Positions 1 to 5,607 of a stretch of DNA of 5,607 bases are shown one piece after another. Each line of letters opens with the position of its first letter. The stretch's first letter is position 1. Position numbers and translations under genes: made by a program. The notes beneath the pieces were generated by a model. That model did not search any database. It was not told where the DNA came from and saw nothing but the letters and a program-made list of their open reading frames with translations. The stretch is from CAZTHL01 sp964613585 (lineage in GTDB: Bacteria; Pseudomonadota; Alphaproteobacteria; DSM-16000; Inquilinaceae): NCBI GenBank assembly GCA_964613585.1, contig CAZTHL010000149.1:1-5607 (forward strand), written 5' to 3'.

Positions 1-248
1 CCTCGGTAGACCTGGGTGACGACACGGCGTCGCCGGAACGCACGCTGGTTCTCTCGGCCATGGACCTTGGGCGGGACGACGTGACCGGCGCAAGCTGGAC
101 CGAGCGCACCCGCGCCTTACTGGACCAGTACGGCCCTTTCCGGCTGGCGTGGCTGGAATCCCTGGTGCGGCTGGCCGACTGGCGCGCGTCGGAGGCGGAA
201 CAGATGGCGGCCCGCCACTATGACCCGAATGGGGGCGCTGATGACTGA
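1..248 (+). CDS. cas3: 3' end of type I-G Cas3 (C-terminal HD-domain tail), partial
   Basis: The frame is open from base 3 with no stop until the TGA at 246-248, so this is the last 81 residues of a gene that begins before the window. Residues 44-67 (GPFRLAWLESL followed by VRLADWRASEAEQ) form an amphipathic helix ending in an R-x-A-D-W-x-A-S pattern. That pattern matches the last helices of Cas3 HD nuclease domains. In type I-G systems the HD domain lies at the C-terminus of the Cas3 helicase and the gene sits directly upstream of csx17, which fits this position. Cas3 is the nuclease-helicase that unwinds and degrades target DNA after Cascade binding. The metal-binding HD residues and helicase motifs would be upstream, so activity cannot be judged. 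The gene overlaps csx17 by 8 bp, which suggests translational coupling. The identity rests on the short motif and the context. Confidence 0.8.
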   Translation, partial: SVDLGDDTASPERTLVLSAMDLGRDDVTGASWTERTRALLDQYGPFRLAWLESLVRLADWRASEAEQMAARHYDPNGGADD

Positions 249-2697
249 CACCACGGAACCGACCCGCCACACCCACCGCCTGGCGGGCTGCACGCCGACC
301 CCCCTGGCCGGCTATCTGAAGGCGCTGGGCGTGCTGCGCCTGCTCTCCACGCCTCAAAACAGCGTGACGGGCGCGGCCGCCGACCCGACCGCGCGCGGCT
401 TCTGGAAAGACGAAGCCTTCCACCTGGAAACCCGCCTGGACCGGCACGCCCTGACCCGCTTCTTCCTGGAGGACTACGCCCCGTCGCCCATCGTGGCGCC
501 GTGGAACGCGGGCAGCGGGTTCTATTTCCAGGAGCGAAAAAGCAACGAAAGGGATGCGGCGACCGGCAAGAAGATCAAGACCGGGATCCGGGACCAGCAA
601 ACGCAGGCGACACGCCGCGTCAGCACCTTGAGCGCTACCGAAACCCTACGCCTGGGTCGTCTTGCGCGTGCAATGCGGGACGTTCGGGCCTTGCTAGACG
701 ATCTTGGATCGGATCAGGCGCCATCCGAAACGGCGAAGGTCGAACTAATGGAGCGCCTCCGCACCATGCCGGACGACAGCATTGCGGACTGGCTCGATGC
801 GGCCGTTGCATTGACAGGCGACGAGTTCGATCCGGCGGCTCTTCTAGGCAGCGGAGGCAATGACGGGAACCTGGAGTTCTCCGGCGCCTTTCATCGCGCC
901 CTGCTGGCACTGGTGGATCCTGCAAACGGTCAGGTCGCGTCCGGCCAGCACACCGGCCTCGCTCTGTCACTGTTCGGGATCGCCGGCATGGTCCGCGATC
1001 CCAGCGGTCTGAGCCAGTTCTCGCCGGGTCGCATCGCGGCACCCAACGCTGCCAGCGGGTTTTCAGGAGACGGCGGCGAGGACCCATGGTCGATTATCTT
1101 CCTGGTGGAAGGCTCCTTGGCCTTTTCCGGCGCCGTCACCCGAAGCGGCGAAGCCCACCGATCACGCGGCAGCTTTCCGTTCACGGTCTCGCATCGCGGG
1201 ACAGGATCGGGGGCCGTGGTCCCGGCGGATGAGGACTCCAACCGCGCGCGAGAGATCTGGCTGCCTCTATGGACCCGGCCCGCGCTGTACGCCGAGTTGC
1301 GCGCTCTGTTCGCGGAGGGACGCGCCCACATCGGCGAGCGCGCCGCGCGGGATGGCCTGTCCTTTGCCCGCGCGGTGGCGACCCTGGGCGTCAACCGGGG
1401 CATCGATTCGTTCGAGCGGGTCGGCTTCGAGGCACGCTATGGCAACATGTTCATCACCGCGCCGCTGGGTCGGTTCCACGCGCCCCGGCCGGGGCAGACG
1501 GCCGATGACCTCATCGCTGACCTGGACCGGGGTGACTGGCTGACGCGGAGCCGGGAGCTGGCGCGTGGTGGCAATACGCCGGCCCGCGCCACGGCAGCTT
1601 TCCGCCGGCTGGAGGACGGGCTGTTCCTGATGACCTCGGCCAACCGCCGCGAGGATGGCGCGCGCGCCGCTCTGATGGCGTTGGGTGAGGTCGTGGCCTG
1701 GATGGTCTCCAGCAAGGAGGCGCGCGAGGAGCTGTCTCCGCCGCCCCGCCTGCGGTGCGCCTGGGTGAGGGAGGCCGATGACGGCTCCGCCGAATTCCGT
1801 GTCGCCGCCGCGCTTGCGAGTTTGGGGTGGGGCGCGGCCCGCTCCGCTGTGTCCGTCGATGCCACGTTTGGCACCGATGGTGAAGCGGACGGCGCGGACC
1901 ATAACTCCGAAGCCGTCGTCGACGCGCCGGCGCGCCATCACCCACCGCGCCGACTTCCCATGGCCGCGCATTTCGCGCCCCTCGACCTGGGCGTGGCGGA
2001 CCGATCCTGGTGGCGCTGGAACGACGACCGTCCTTCCGGCGAACGCAGTGCCGAACCTCTTGCTGTCTGGGGCGCGGGCGGGCTGACGCGGAACCTTGCG
2101 GCGGTGCTGGAACGCCGCCTGATCGAGCAGGCCATGCGCGGCCTGGAGGACAAGCCCCTTGCGGCCGCCGCGCCGGCGCAATTGGAGGAAGTCCTTCAGT
2201 TCCTGTCCGGGGACTTCGACGACGCCCGCTGCGCGCGCCTGCTGGCCGGGCTGGTGTGGGCCCGTCCGGCGCCTCTTTGGCCGCAACGGGCAGAGCGCCA
2301 ACACCTACCCTTCGCTTATGCGGCCTTGAAGCCGCTGTTCACGCCGGACGCGACCTTGCGCGCGGAGACGATCCTGCACGAGGGCGCCCGCCTGCCGGTG
2401 CCGCCCGGGCTGCTCACGCGGCTGCGCGCGGGCCAGACCGACGCGGCCGTCCGCACGGCGCTGGGGCGGGCGCGCGCCTCCGGCCTGGCCTCACCGTTCG
2501 ATCCCGCCCGGCTGGGAAAGGCCCCAACCCGGTTCAGTGCCGGCCTCGACGGCGCCCGGCTGGCCGCCGCTCTGCTGATTCCGATCCGGCCGATGGCCCT
2601 GAAGACGCTGATCGAGACCGCCTATCGCCAGCCGCGAGAGCCGCAAGACACCCCTATCGCGACCCACGCCGTCGAGGAGACCACCGATGCCGCTTGA
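241..2697 (+). CDS. csx17: Csx17, type I-G large subunit (Cas8-like)
   Basis: This 818-residue protein is the large subunit of the type I-G Cascade. By analogy with other Cas8 proteins it is expected to take part in PAM recognition and Cas3 recruitment; it acts in the cytoplasm. Family hallmarks are visible. The N-terminus has HRLAGCTPTPLAGYLKALG at residues 12-30. PWNAGSGFYF lies at 87-96 and GGNDGNLEFS at 205-214. A DPWSIIFLVEG segment is at 281-291 and FPFTV at 312-316. EIWLPLW-TRP is at 338-346, and the block from FARAVATLGVNRGIDSF to APLGRF spans 375-412. Length is at the upper end of what is usual for the family. I chose the ATG at 241 because family proteins start shortly before the HRL-x-GC motif and it overlaps the cas3 stop (ATGACTGA). 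In-frame ATGs at 220 and 229 would add 7 or 4 residues and have no better ribosome site. Its stop overlaps the csb1 start by 11 bp. Residues 100-200 are less G+C-biased than the rest. No catalytic activity is expected. Confidence 0.93.
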   Translation: MTDTTEPTRHTHRLAGCTPTPLAGYLKALGVLRLLSTPQNSVTGAAADPTARGFWKDEAFHLETRLDRHALTRFFLEDYAPSPIVAPWNAGSGFYFQERKSNERDAATGKKIKTGIRDQQTQATRRVSTLSATETLRLGRLARAMRDVRALLDDLGSDQAPSETAKVELMERLRTMPDDSIADWLDAAVALTGDEFDPAALLGSGGNDGNLEFSGAFHRALLALVDPANGQVASGQHTGLALSLFGIAGMVRDPSGLSQFSPGRIAAPNAASGFSGDGGEDPWSIIFLVEGSLAFSGAVTRSGEAHRSRGSFPFTVSHRGTGSGAVVPADEDSNRAREIWLPLWTRPALYAELRALFAEGRAHIGERAARDGLSFARAVATLGVNRGIDSFERVGFEARYGNMFITAPLGRFHAPRPGQTADDLIADLDRGDWLTRSRELARGGNTPARATAAFRRLEDGLFLMTSANRREDGARAALMALGEVVAWMVSSKEAREELSPPPRLRCAWVREADDGSAEFRVAAALASLGWGAARSAVSVDATFGTDGEADGADHNSEAVVDAPARHHPPRRLPMAAHFAPLDLGVADRSWWRWNDDRPSGERSAEPLAVWGAGGLTRNLAAVLERRLIEQAMRGLEDKPLAAAAPAQLEEVLQFLSGDFDDARCARLLAGLVWARPAPLWPQRAERQHLPFAYAALKPLFTPDATLRAETILHEGARLPVPPGLLTRLRAGQTDAAVRTALGRARASGLASPFDPARLGKAPTRFSAGLDGARLAAALLIPIRPMALKTLIETAYRQPREPQDTPIATHAVEETTDAA
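2674..2679 (+). promoter_or_regulatory. Shine-Dalgarno site for csb1
   Basis: GAGGAG ends 7 bases before the csb1 ATG at 2687 and lies inside the csx17 coding region. It is the clearest ribosome binding site in the window. It supports the 2687 start and suggests that csb1, the multi-copy Cas7 subunit, is efficiently initiated even though it overlaps the end of csx17. Confidence 0.7.
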
Positions 2698-3652
2698 CTT
2701 CTCCGCCCTGCAAAACGAACCGCGCCTGTTGATCGAGGTGCCGTTACACCCGGTGCAGGGCACCCGTTTTCAGCCCACCGGCTTCCCCAACCTGGGCGCC
2801 GCCGTCTACAGCCATCCCGACGGCGAGGGACAGGTGGTGCTGGTGGAAAGTGCTCAGAGCATGGCCAACCGGCTGGAAGCCGTGTGCTGGGACGAGATCG
2901 CCGACGACTGGGTTGAGCCGTTGAAGGATTTGCCGGTGGTCAAGGTGGTGGACAAGGACGGCAAGGCGCTTACCAACTCTCTGCTGGAGGCGCACCGGCT
3001 GAACTCGCCCTACATCCTGGAAGGTAAGGACAGGACGGTCCTGGATATGCTCAAGGAGCGCCTGGCCTCCATGGAGGAAGGGCGCGTGGATCTGCGCGAA
3101 TTGGCTCGTGTTCTTCTGGAATTCGACGCCAATGCCCTGCTGCACGGCGTGTTCCTGGCCAAGACGGAACTTGCGGGCGGTCGCCTGCGATTGCCGCGAG
3201 CACTATCGGCCTTCGTCGAGGCCGGCGACGCCAAGGTCGCGGCCAGTGGCGGCGTGAAGAACGATTCCGTCAACCCGTCAGGCGACAGCGCCAAAGGCTT
3301 CGGCAACGTACCCTTTGCCCGCGACGAATACACTTCGCCCGCCATCACCGCCTTCTTCAACCTCGACCTGCGCCAGATCCGCGCCTTCGGCCTGGGCCGG
3401 GAGGTCGGCGACCTGCTGATCGCCCTGGCACTGTTCAAGATCCGTCGCTTCCTGGCCGATGGCCTGCGCCTGCGCACCGCCTGCGACCTGGAGCCGATAG
3501 GCGAGCCCATCGTCACCCGGCCGGAACACGCATTTGCCGTGCCGCAACTAACGGATCTTGAGGCAGCTTTGCCCGGCCTGATCGAGACCGTCGGCACCAA
3601 AGGCCTGTTCGGCGCCGACCGCGTGCTGACCGTCACATACGAGAAAAAGTAG
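2687..3652 (+). CDS. csb1: Csb1, type I-G Cas7 backbone subunit (GSU0053 family)
   Basis: This 321-residue protein is the Cas7-type RRM-fold subunit that polymerises along the crRNA spacer and forms the Cascade backbone. The match to the GSU0053/Csb1 family is strong along the whole length. RFQPTGFPNLGAA is at residues 27-39, and LVESAQSMANRLEAVCWDE is at 52-70. SLLEAHRLNSPYIL follows at 98-111 and LLHGVFLAK at 151-159. GGRLRLPRALSAFVEA is at 164-179 and SGGVKNDSVNPSG at 187-199. GFGNVPFARDEYTSPAITAFFNLDL (204-228) precedes LLIALALFKIRRFL (243-256) and GLRLRTACDLE (259-269). The length is normal for the family and no break is seen. The start is fixed by the GAGGAG site 7 bases upstream and by the family N-terminus. 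The gene overlaps csx17 by 11 bp and is followed by csb2 after only 4 bp, so the three are almost certainly co-transcribed. GC use is somewhat lower in the middle than in csx17's second half. Confidence 0.96.
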   Translation: MPLDFSALQNEPRLLIEVPLHPVQGTRFQPTGFPNLGAAVYSHPDGEGQVVLVESAQSMANRLEAVCWDEIADDWVEPLKDLPVVKVVDKDGKALTNSLLEAHRLNSPYILEGKDRTVLDMLKERLASMEEGRVDLRELARVLLEFDANALLHGVFLAKTELAGGRLRLPRALSAFVEAGDAKVAASGGVKNDSVNPSGDSAKGFGNVPFARDEYTSPAITAFFNLDLRQIRAFGLGREVGDLLIALALFKIRRFLADGLRLRTACDLEPIGEPIVTRPEHAFAVPQLTDLEAALPGLIETVGTKGLFGADRVLTVTYEKK

Positions 3653-3656
3653 CCCC

Positions 3657-5327
3657 ATGTTCGCGCTCATTCTGCGCTTTCCGGCCGGGCGCTATCACGC
3701 CACGCCCTGGGGGCGGAATGTCAACGAGGCCGATGTGGCCTGGCCGCCGGAGCCGTGGCGACTGCTCCGCGCCCTGATCGCGACGTGGTGGCGCAAGGGC
3801 GATCACGACCGCTGGCCCCGGGACACGCTCGCCCGGCTGATCGAGGTTCTGGCCGAGGCGCCGCCCGTCTTCCACCTGCCGGACGAAGCGGTGCACAGCC
3901 ACACCCGCCACTACATGCCGGCGCCGGTGAAGACGACCCTCATCTTCGATGCGTTCGCTCACCTACCCCCGGACAGCGCCATCGTCGCCGCGTGGCCGGA
4001 CGTGACCCTGGACGACGACCTGCTGGCCCTCGCCGAGGACCTGGCCGACGGGCTGGGCTATCTGGGCCGTGCGGAAAGCTGGGTCGAGGCGACGGTCTCA
4101 ACCGAATGGTCCGGCGCGGCCAACTGCGCGCCCGTCAACGGCGCCGATGCCGGCGCAGCGAAAGGCGATCCCGTGCGCGTGCTGGCGCCCCTGCCGGCGA
4201 CCCGGTATGCCGACGAGCGCACTCGCCTGATCACCGAAACCGAGGCGCGCCTGATCGCGGCGGAAACCAACGCCGGAAAGAAGGCCTTGACGCCGAAGGC
4301 CCTGGCCAAGAAGGTTGAAAAGGCGCTGGGCGAGACCCTCCCCGACGCCCTGCTGGATGCCCTGTCGTTGGACACCGGCGACCTTCAGAAGGTCGGTTGG
4401 ACCCGCCCGCCGGCATCGCGGGAGGTCGTCTATGTCCGGCCGTCCCTGTCCCCCACCGCCCGCCGCCGACGCCAACGTGCCCCTGCCGTCCACGCCGGAA
4501 AGGCTTTGCCCACCGTTGCCCGCTGGGTTCTGGCCGGCCGACCACGTCCGCGCGTGGAGGACACCATCCGCATCGGCGAGCTGATGCGCCTCGCCGCCAT
4601 GAGCACCTTCGGCCGGGACAGGGAGACGGGCCGGTTCAACGCCCCGCCCCAGATTTCCGGCCACGGCAAGGACAATGGCGCGTTGCGTGACGATCCCCGC
4701 CACGCCCACGCCTTCTGGCTGCCGGAGGACGCCGACAATGACGGCTGGATCGACCACGTCACGGTCTGGCTACCGGGCGGGTTCGACGCCGACGCGCGGG
4801 TCACGCTGTCCGGCCTGCGGAAACTGTGGATCAACCCGAACCGGCGCGACCCGGAGGACGCCGAAACCAACGCCCGCGCGATCAGGGAATGGCATCTGGC
4901 CCTTGAGGGATTCGGCCAGCCGGAGGACTTCATGGACTCGAACGAGGAGCCCGCCAGCCGCCTGTTCGGATCCTCCCGCACCTGGACCAGCCTAACCCCG
5001 TTCCTGGCCGCTGGCCACCTGAAGAAAGGCGGTTACGAGGCCGAGGTCCGCCGCCTCCTGGTGCGGCGCGGACTGGTCACGGCGGAGCAGGCGGGCGCGG
5101 TCAATGTGAAGGACCTGCAAAAGGACAATGACGTCAAGGGGTTGCGGTATGGCGGGAAGGACCTGCGCCCGATCCACTTCCACCGCTTCCGCTCGCGCCG
5201 AGGCGAACACCAACCGGACAGCCAGGGCACGATCCTGACCGTGACCTTTCCGACGGACCACACCGGCCCGTTGGCTCTCGGCTTCGGCAGCCATTTTGGC
5301 CTCGGCCTGTTCGGTCCCGTCCCATAG
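3657..5327 (+). CDS. csb2: Csb2, type I-G Cas5-Cas6 fusion (GSU0054 family)
   Basis: This 556-residue protein joins a Cas5-like N-terminal part to a Cas6-like C-terminal part. In characterised I-G systems it cleaves the pre-crRNA within the repeat and stays in the effector complex, so no separate cas6 is needed, and none is seen here. The N-terminus (FPAGRYHATPWGRNVNEADV at residues 8-27, then AWPPEPWRLLRAL) is diagnostic. SHTRHYMP is at 81-88 and GYLGRAESWVEA at 134-145. A charged helical linker rich in Ala, Lys and Glu spans about 185-240. The Cas6-like part contains SGHG (334-337), a histidine-rich stretch (H349, H351) leading into AFWLPEDADNDGWIDHVTVW (352-371), and HFHRFRSRR (507-515). 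It ends with a glycine-rich loop, GFGSHFGLGLF (542-552), typical of Cas6 RNA-binding folds. I cannot name the catalytic residue from sequence alone; the histidines at 336, 349, 351 and 546 are visible candidates. The start at 3657 lies 4 bp after the csb1 stop and has only a weak upstream GAGAA, so coupling is likely. Confidence 0.95.
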   Translation: MFALILRFPAGRYHATPWGRNVNEADVAWPPEPWRLLRALIATWWRKGDHDRWPRDTLARLIEVLAEAPPVFHLPDEAVHSHTRHYMPAPVKTTLIFDAFAHLPPDSAIVAAWPDVTLDDDLLALAEDLADGLGYLGRAESWVEATVSTEWSGAANCAPVNGADAGAAKGDPVRVLAPLPATRYADERTRLITETEARLIAAETNAGKKALTPKALAKKVEKALGETLPDALLDALSLDTGDLQKVGWTRPPASREVVYVRPSLSPTARRRRQRAPAVHAGKALPTVARWVLAGRPRPRVEDTIRIGELMRLAAMSTFGRDRETGRFNAPPQISGHGKDNGALRDDPRHAHAFWLPEDADNDGWIDHVTVWLPGGFDADARVTLSGLRKLWINPNRRDPEDAETNARAIREWHLALEGFGQPEDFMDSNEEPASRLFGSSRTWTSLTPFLAAGHLKKGGYEAEVRRLLVRRGLVTAEQAGAVNVKDLQKDNDVKGLRYGGKDLRPIHFHRFRSRRGEHQPDSQGTILTVTFPTDHTGPLALGFGSHFGLGLFGPVP

Positions 5328-5336
5328 GCAGCCGAC

Positions 5337-5435
5337 ATGACACACCCCACAGACCCCGACGCCGAACCCGAATTGCCCCTGCCGGCCCCGCTGGCGGCAC
5401 GGCAAACGATTAGCTCAATGACACGCAAACCGTAG
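5337..5435 (+). pseudogene. Possible truncated start of cas4-cas1 fusion gene
   Basis: An ATG 9 bp after the csb2 stop, with a weak AGGCAG-like ribosome site at 5326-5331, opens a 32-codon frame ending at the TAG at 5433-5435. The first part, MTHPTDPDAEPELPLPA, is acidic and proline-rich. It resembles the leader of type I-G Cas4-Cas1 proteins, which continue as ARMLNEFxYCPRL, the first Cas4 cysteine region. Here the frame instead goes on as PLAARQTISS and stops, with no cysteine and no Cas4 or Cas1 motif in any frame to the window end. The position fits exactly, since cas4-cas1 normally follows csb2. Base composition drops to about 52% GC from roughly base 5401, so I place a junction near 5388-5405. 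The best explanation is a gene cut by deletion or replacement. It could instead be an unrelated short ORF, because the similarity covers few residues and is from memory. Confidence 0.45.
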
Positions 5436-5440
5436 ATCAG

Positions 5441-5453
5441 GCCCAACCTGGGC
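5441..5453. repeat. Small perfect hairpin GCCCA-ACC-TGGGC
   Basis: Five-base arms 5441-5445 and 5449-5453 are perfect reverse complements around a 3-base loop. The hairpin starts 5 bases after the stop of the short frame at 5337-5435. No T-run follows, so it is not a typical intrinsic terminator. It may stall RNA polymerase, protect the 3' end of the cas transcript, or be chance in GC-rich DNA. Confidence 0.35.
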
Positions 5454-5457
5454 GGCA

Positions 5458-5484
5458 TGATACGCAACTAGTAATGCTGTATCA
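5458..5484. repeat. 27-bp imperfect inverted repeat with TGATAC/GTATCA arms
   Basis: TGATAC (5458-5463) and GTATCA (5479-5484) are perfect reverse complements. The stem continues as GCA (5464-5466) pairing with TGC (5475-5477) after one bulged T at 5478. This gives nine base pairs around the 8-base loop ACTAGTAA. There is no T-tract after it. It could be an operator, a transcript-end hairpin, or a scar or end of a mobile element near the suspected cas4-cas1 junction. A further GCGTATC at 5541-5547 is the reverse complement of GATACGC at 5459-5465. Confidence 0.4.
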
Positions 5485-5515
5485 GCCAGGCCGCCTGCCC
5501 TGCCCGACCCTGAAG

Positions 5516-5537
5516 TCCGTTAACTATCCGTTAACCA
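5516..5537. repeat. Two tandem 11-bp repeats (TCCGTTAACTA / TCCGTTAACCA)
   Basis: Bases 5516-5526 and 5527-5537 are two adjacent copies differing at one position (T to C at the tenth base). Each contains the palindrome GTTAAC. An 11-bp period puts the two copies on nearly the same face of the DNA helix, as expected for a site bound by a protein dimer. Confidence 0.75.
5520..5536 (+). promoter_or_regulatory. Candidate CtrA binding site TTAA-N7-TTAACC
   Basis: TTAA at 5520-5523 and TTAACC at 5531-5536 are separated by exactly 7 bases, matching the full CtrA operator consensus TTAA-N7-TTAAC known from alphaproteobacteria such as Caulobacter. At activated promoters this element usually overlaps the -35 position, so it could control a rightward gene starting beyond base 5607. 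The call depends on the host being an alphaproteobacterium, which this window does not prove. Confidence 0.4.
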
Positions 5538-5584
5538 ATAGCGTATCGGAAGAGCCTGCTGGCTGGCGTTTTTGCGGCTTGATC

Positions 5585-5596
5585 ACCTTCCAAGGT
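5585..5596. repeat. Short inverted repeat ACCTT-CC-AAGGT
   Basis: Perfect 5-base arms (5585-5589 and 5592-5596) flank a 2-base centre. The spacing is too tight for a stable RNA hairpin, so if it is functional it would more likely be a protein-binding palindrome. It could also be chance. Confidence 0.2.
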
Positions 5597-5607
5597 CGGG
5601 CGAGTAA

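Larger units (their letters stand above)
5436..5607. other. Non-coding tail downstream of the cas operon
   Basis: No convincing gene is seen in this 172-bp stretch on either strand. One frame is open from an ATG at 5474 to the window edge (44 codons), but its composition does not look like a protein, it has no ribosome site, and the regulatory-looking repeats fall inside it. No CRISPR repeat, cas2 remnant or transposase could be recognised. GC is clearly lower than in the cas genes, and the region holds several small inverted and direct repeats, listed separately. It may be the upstream region of a gene beyond the window. Confidence 0.5.

Noticed and set aside
220..240. Earlier csx17 start at 220 or 229
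   Set aside because: The extra residues have no family counterpart. The GGAGG at 191-195 lies 24 bases before the 220 ATG, too far for a ribosome site. The ATG at 241 gives the usual short lead-in to HRL-x-GC.
1267..2304. 345-codon open frame on the minus strand opposite csx17
   Set aside because: It lies entirely antisense to a gene with clear family motifs, and its translation is Arg/Gly/Pro-rich with no recognisable domain. Long antisense frames are expected in GC-rich coding DNA.
2010..2732. 240-codon + strand frame overlapping the end of csx17
   Set aside because: The translation is dominated by Arg, Ala, Gly and Pro, as typical for an out-of-frame reading of GC-rich DNA, while the csx17 frame is continuous there.
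5553..5573. Possible intrinsic terminator AGCC-TGCT-GGCT followed by GGCGTTTTT
   Set aside because: The stem is only 4 bp and is separated from the five Ts by four bases. It is too weak to support, and it lies downstream of a possible promoter.
5474..5607. Open frame from ATG 5474 running off the window
   Set aside because: There is no ribosome site and no recognisable motif, it overlaps the CtrA-like site and repeats, and it is only 44 codons of visible length.
5328..5607. Start of a CRISPR array after the cas genes
   Set aside because: No repeat of roughly 30-37 bases recurs here. The only tandem copies are two 11-bp units.

Overview
This window holds the effector half of a type I-G CRISPR-Cas locus (formerly I-U, the Dpsyc/GSU lineage), read entirely on the + strand. 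The order is the 3' end of cas3, then csx17 (cas8-like large subunit), csb1 (cas7) and csb2 (cas5-cas6 fusion). The genes are packed as one operon: 8-bp overlap, 11-bp overlap, then a 4-bp gap. All three complete genes appear intact, without frameshift or internal stop. Together they should form the crRNA-guided Cascade complex: Csb2 processes the pre-crRNA and caps the crRNA, Csb1 coats the spacer, Csx17 is the large subunit, and Cas3 is the recruited nuclease-helicase.

Downstream of csb2 the usual I-G order continues with a cas4-cas1 fusion, cas2 and the array. Here an ATG sits 9 bp after csb2, exactly where cas4-cas1 would start. It opens a peptide whose first ~17 residues resemble the leader of I-G Cas4-Cas1 proteins. 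The frame then runs into unrelated, AT-richer sequence and stops after 32 codons. My reading is that the adaptation gene is cut off just after its start, leaving an effector module without adjacent spacer-acquisition genes. This is the main point of interest, and it rests on a short recalled similarity.

The last ~170 bp (5436-5607) contain no convincing gene. They hold two small hairpins, a tandem 11-bp repeat that forms a perfect TTAA-N7-TTAACC (the CtrA operator consensus), and a short perfect inverted repeat. No CRISPR repeat array, tRNA, rRNA or recognisable transposase is visible.

The organism looks like a high-GC bacterium: about 64-85% GC in hand-counted coding stretches, with strong G/C bias at third positions. 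A CtrA-type site would fit an alphaproteobacterium, but that assignment is inference. Local GC falls to about 52% just after csb2, which supports a junction there.
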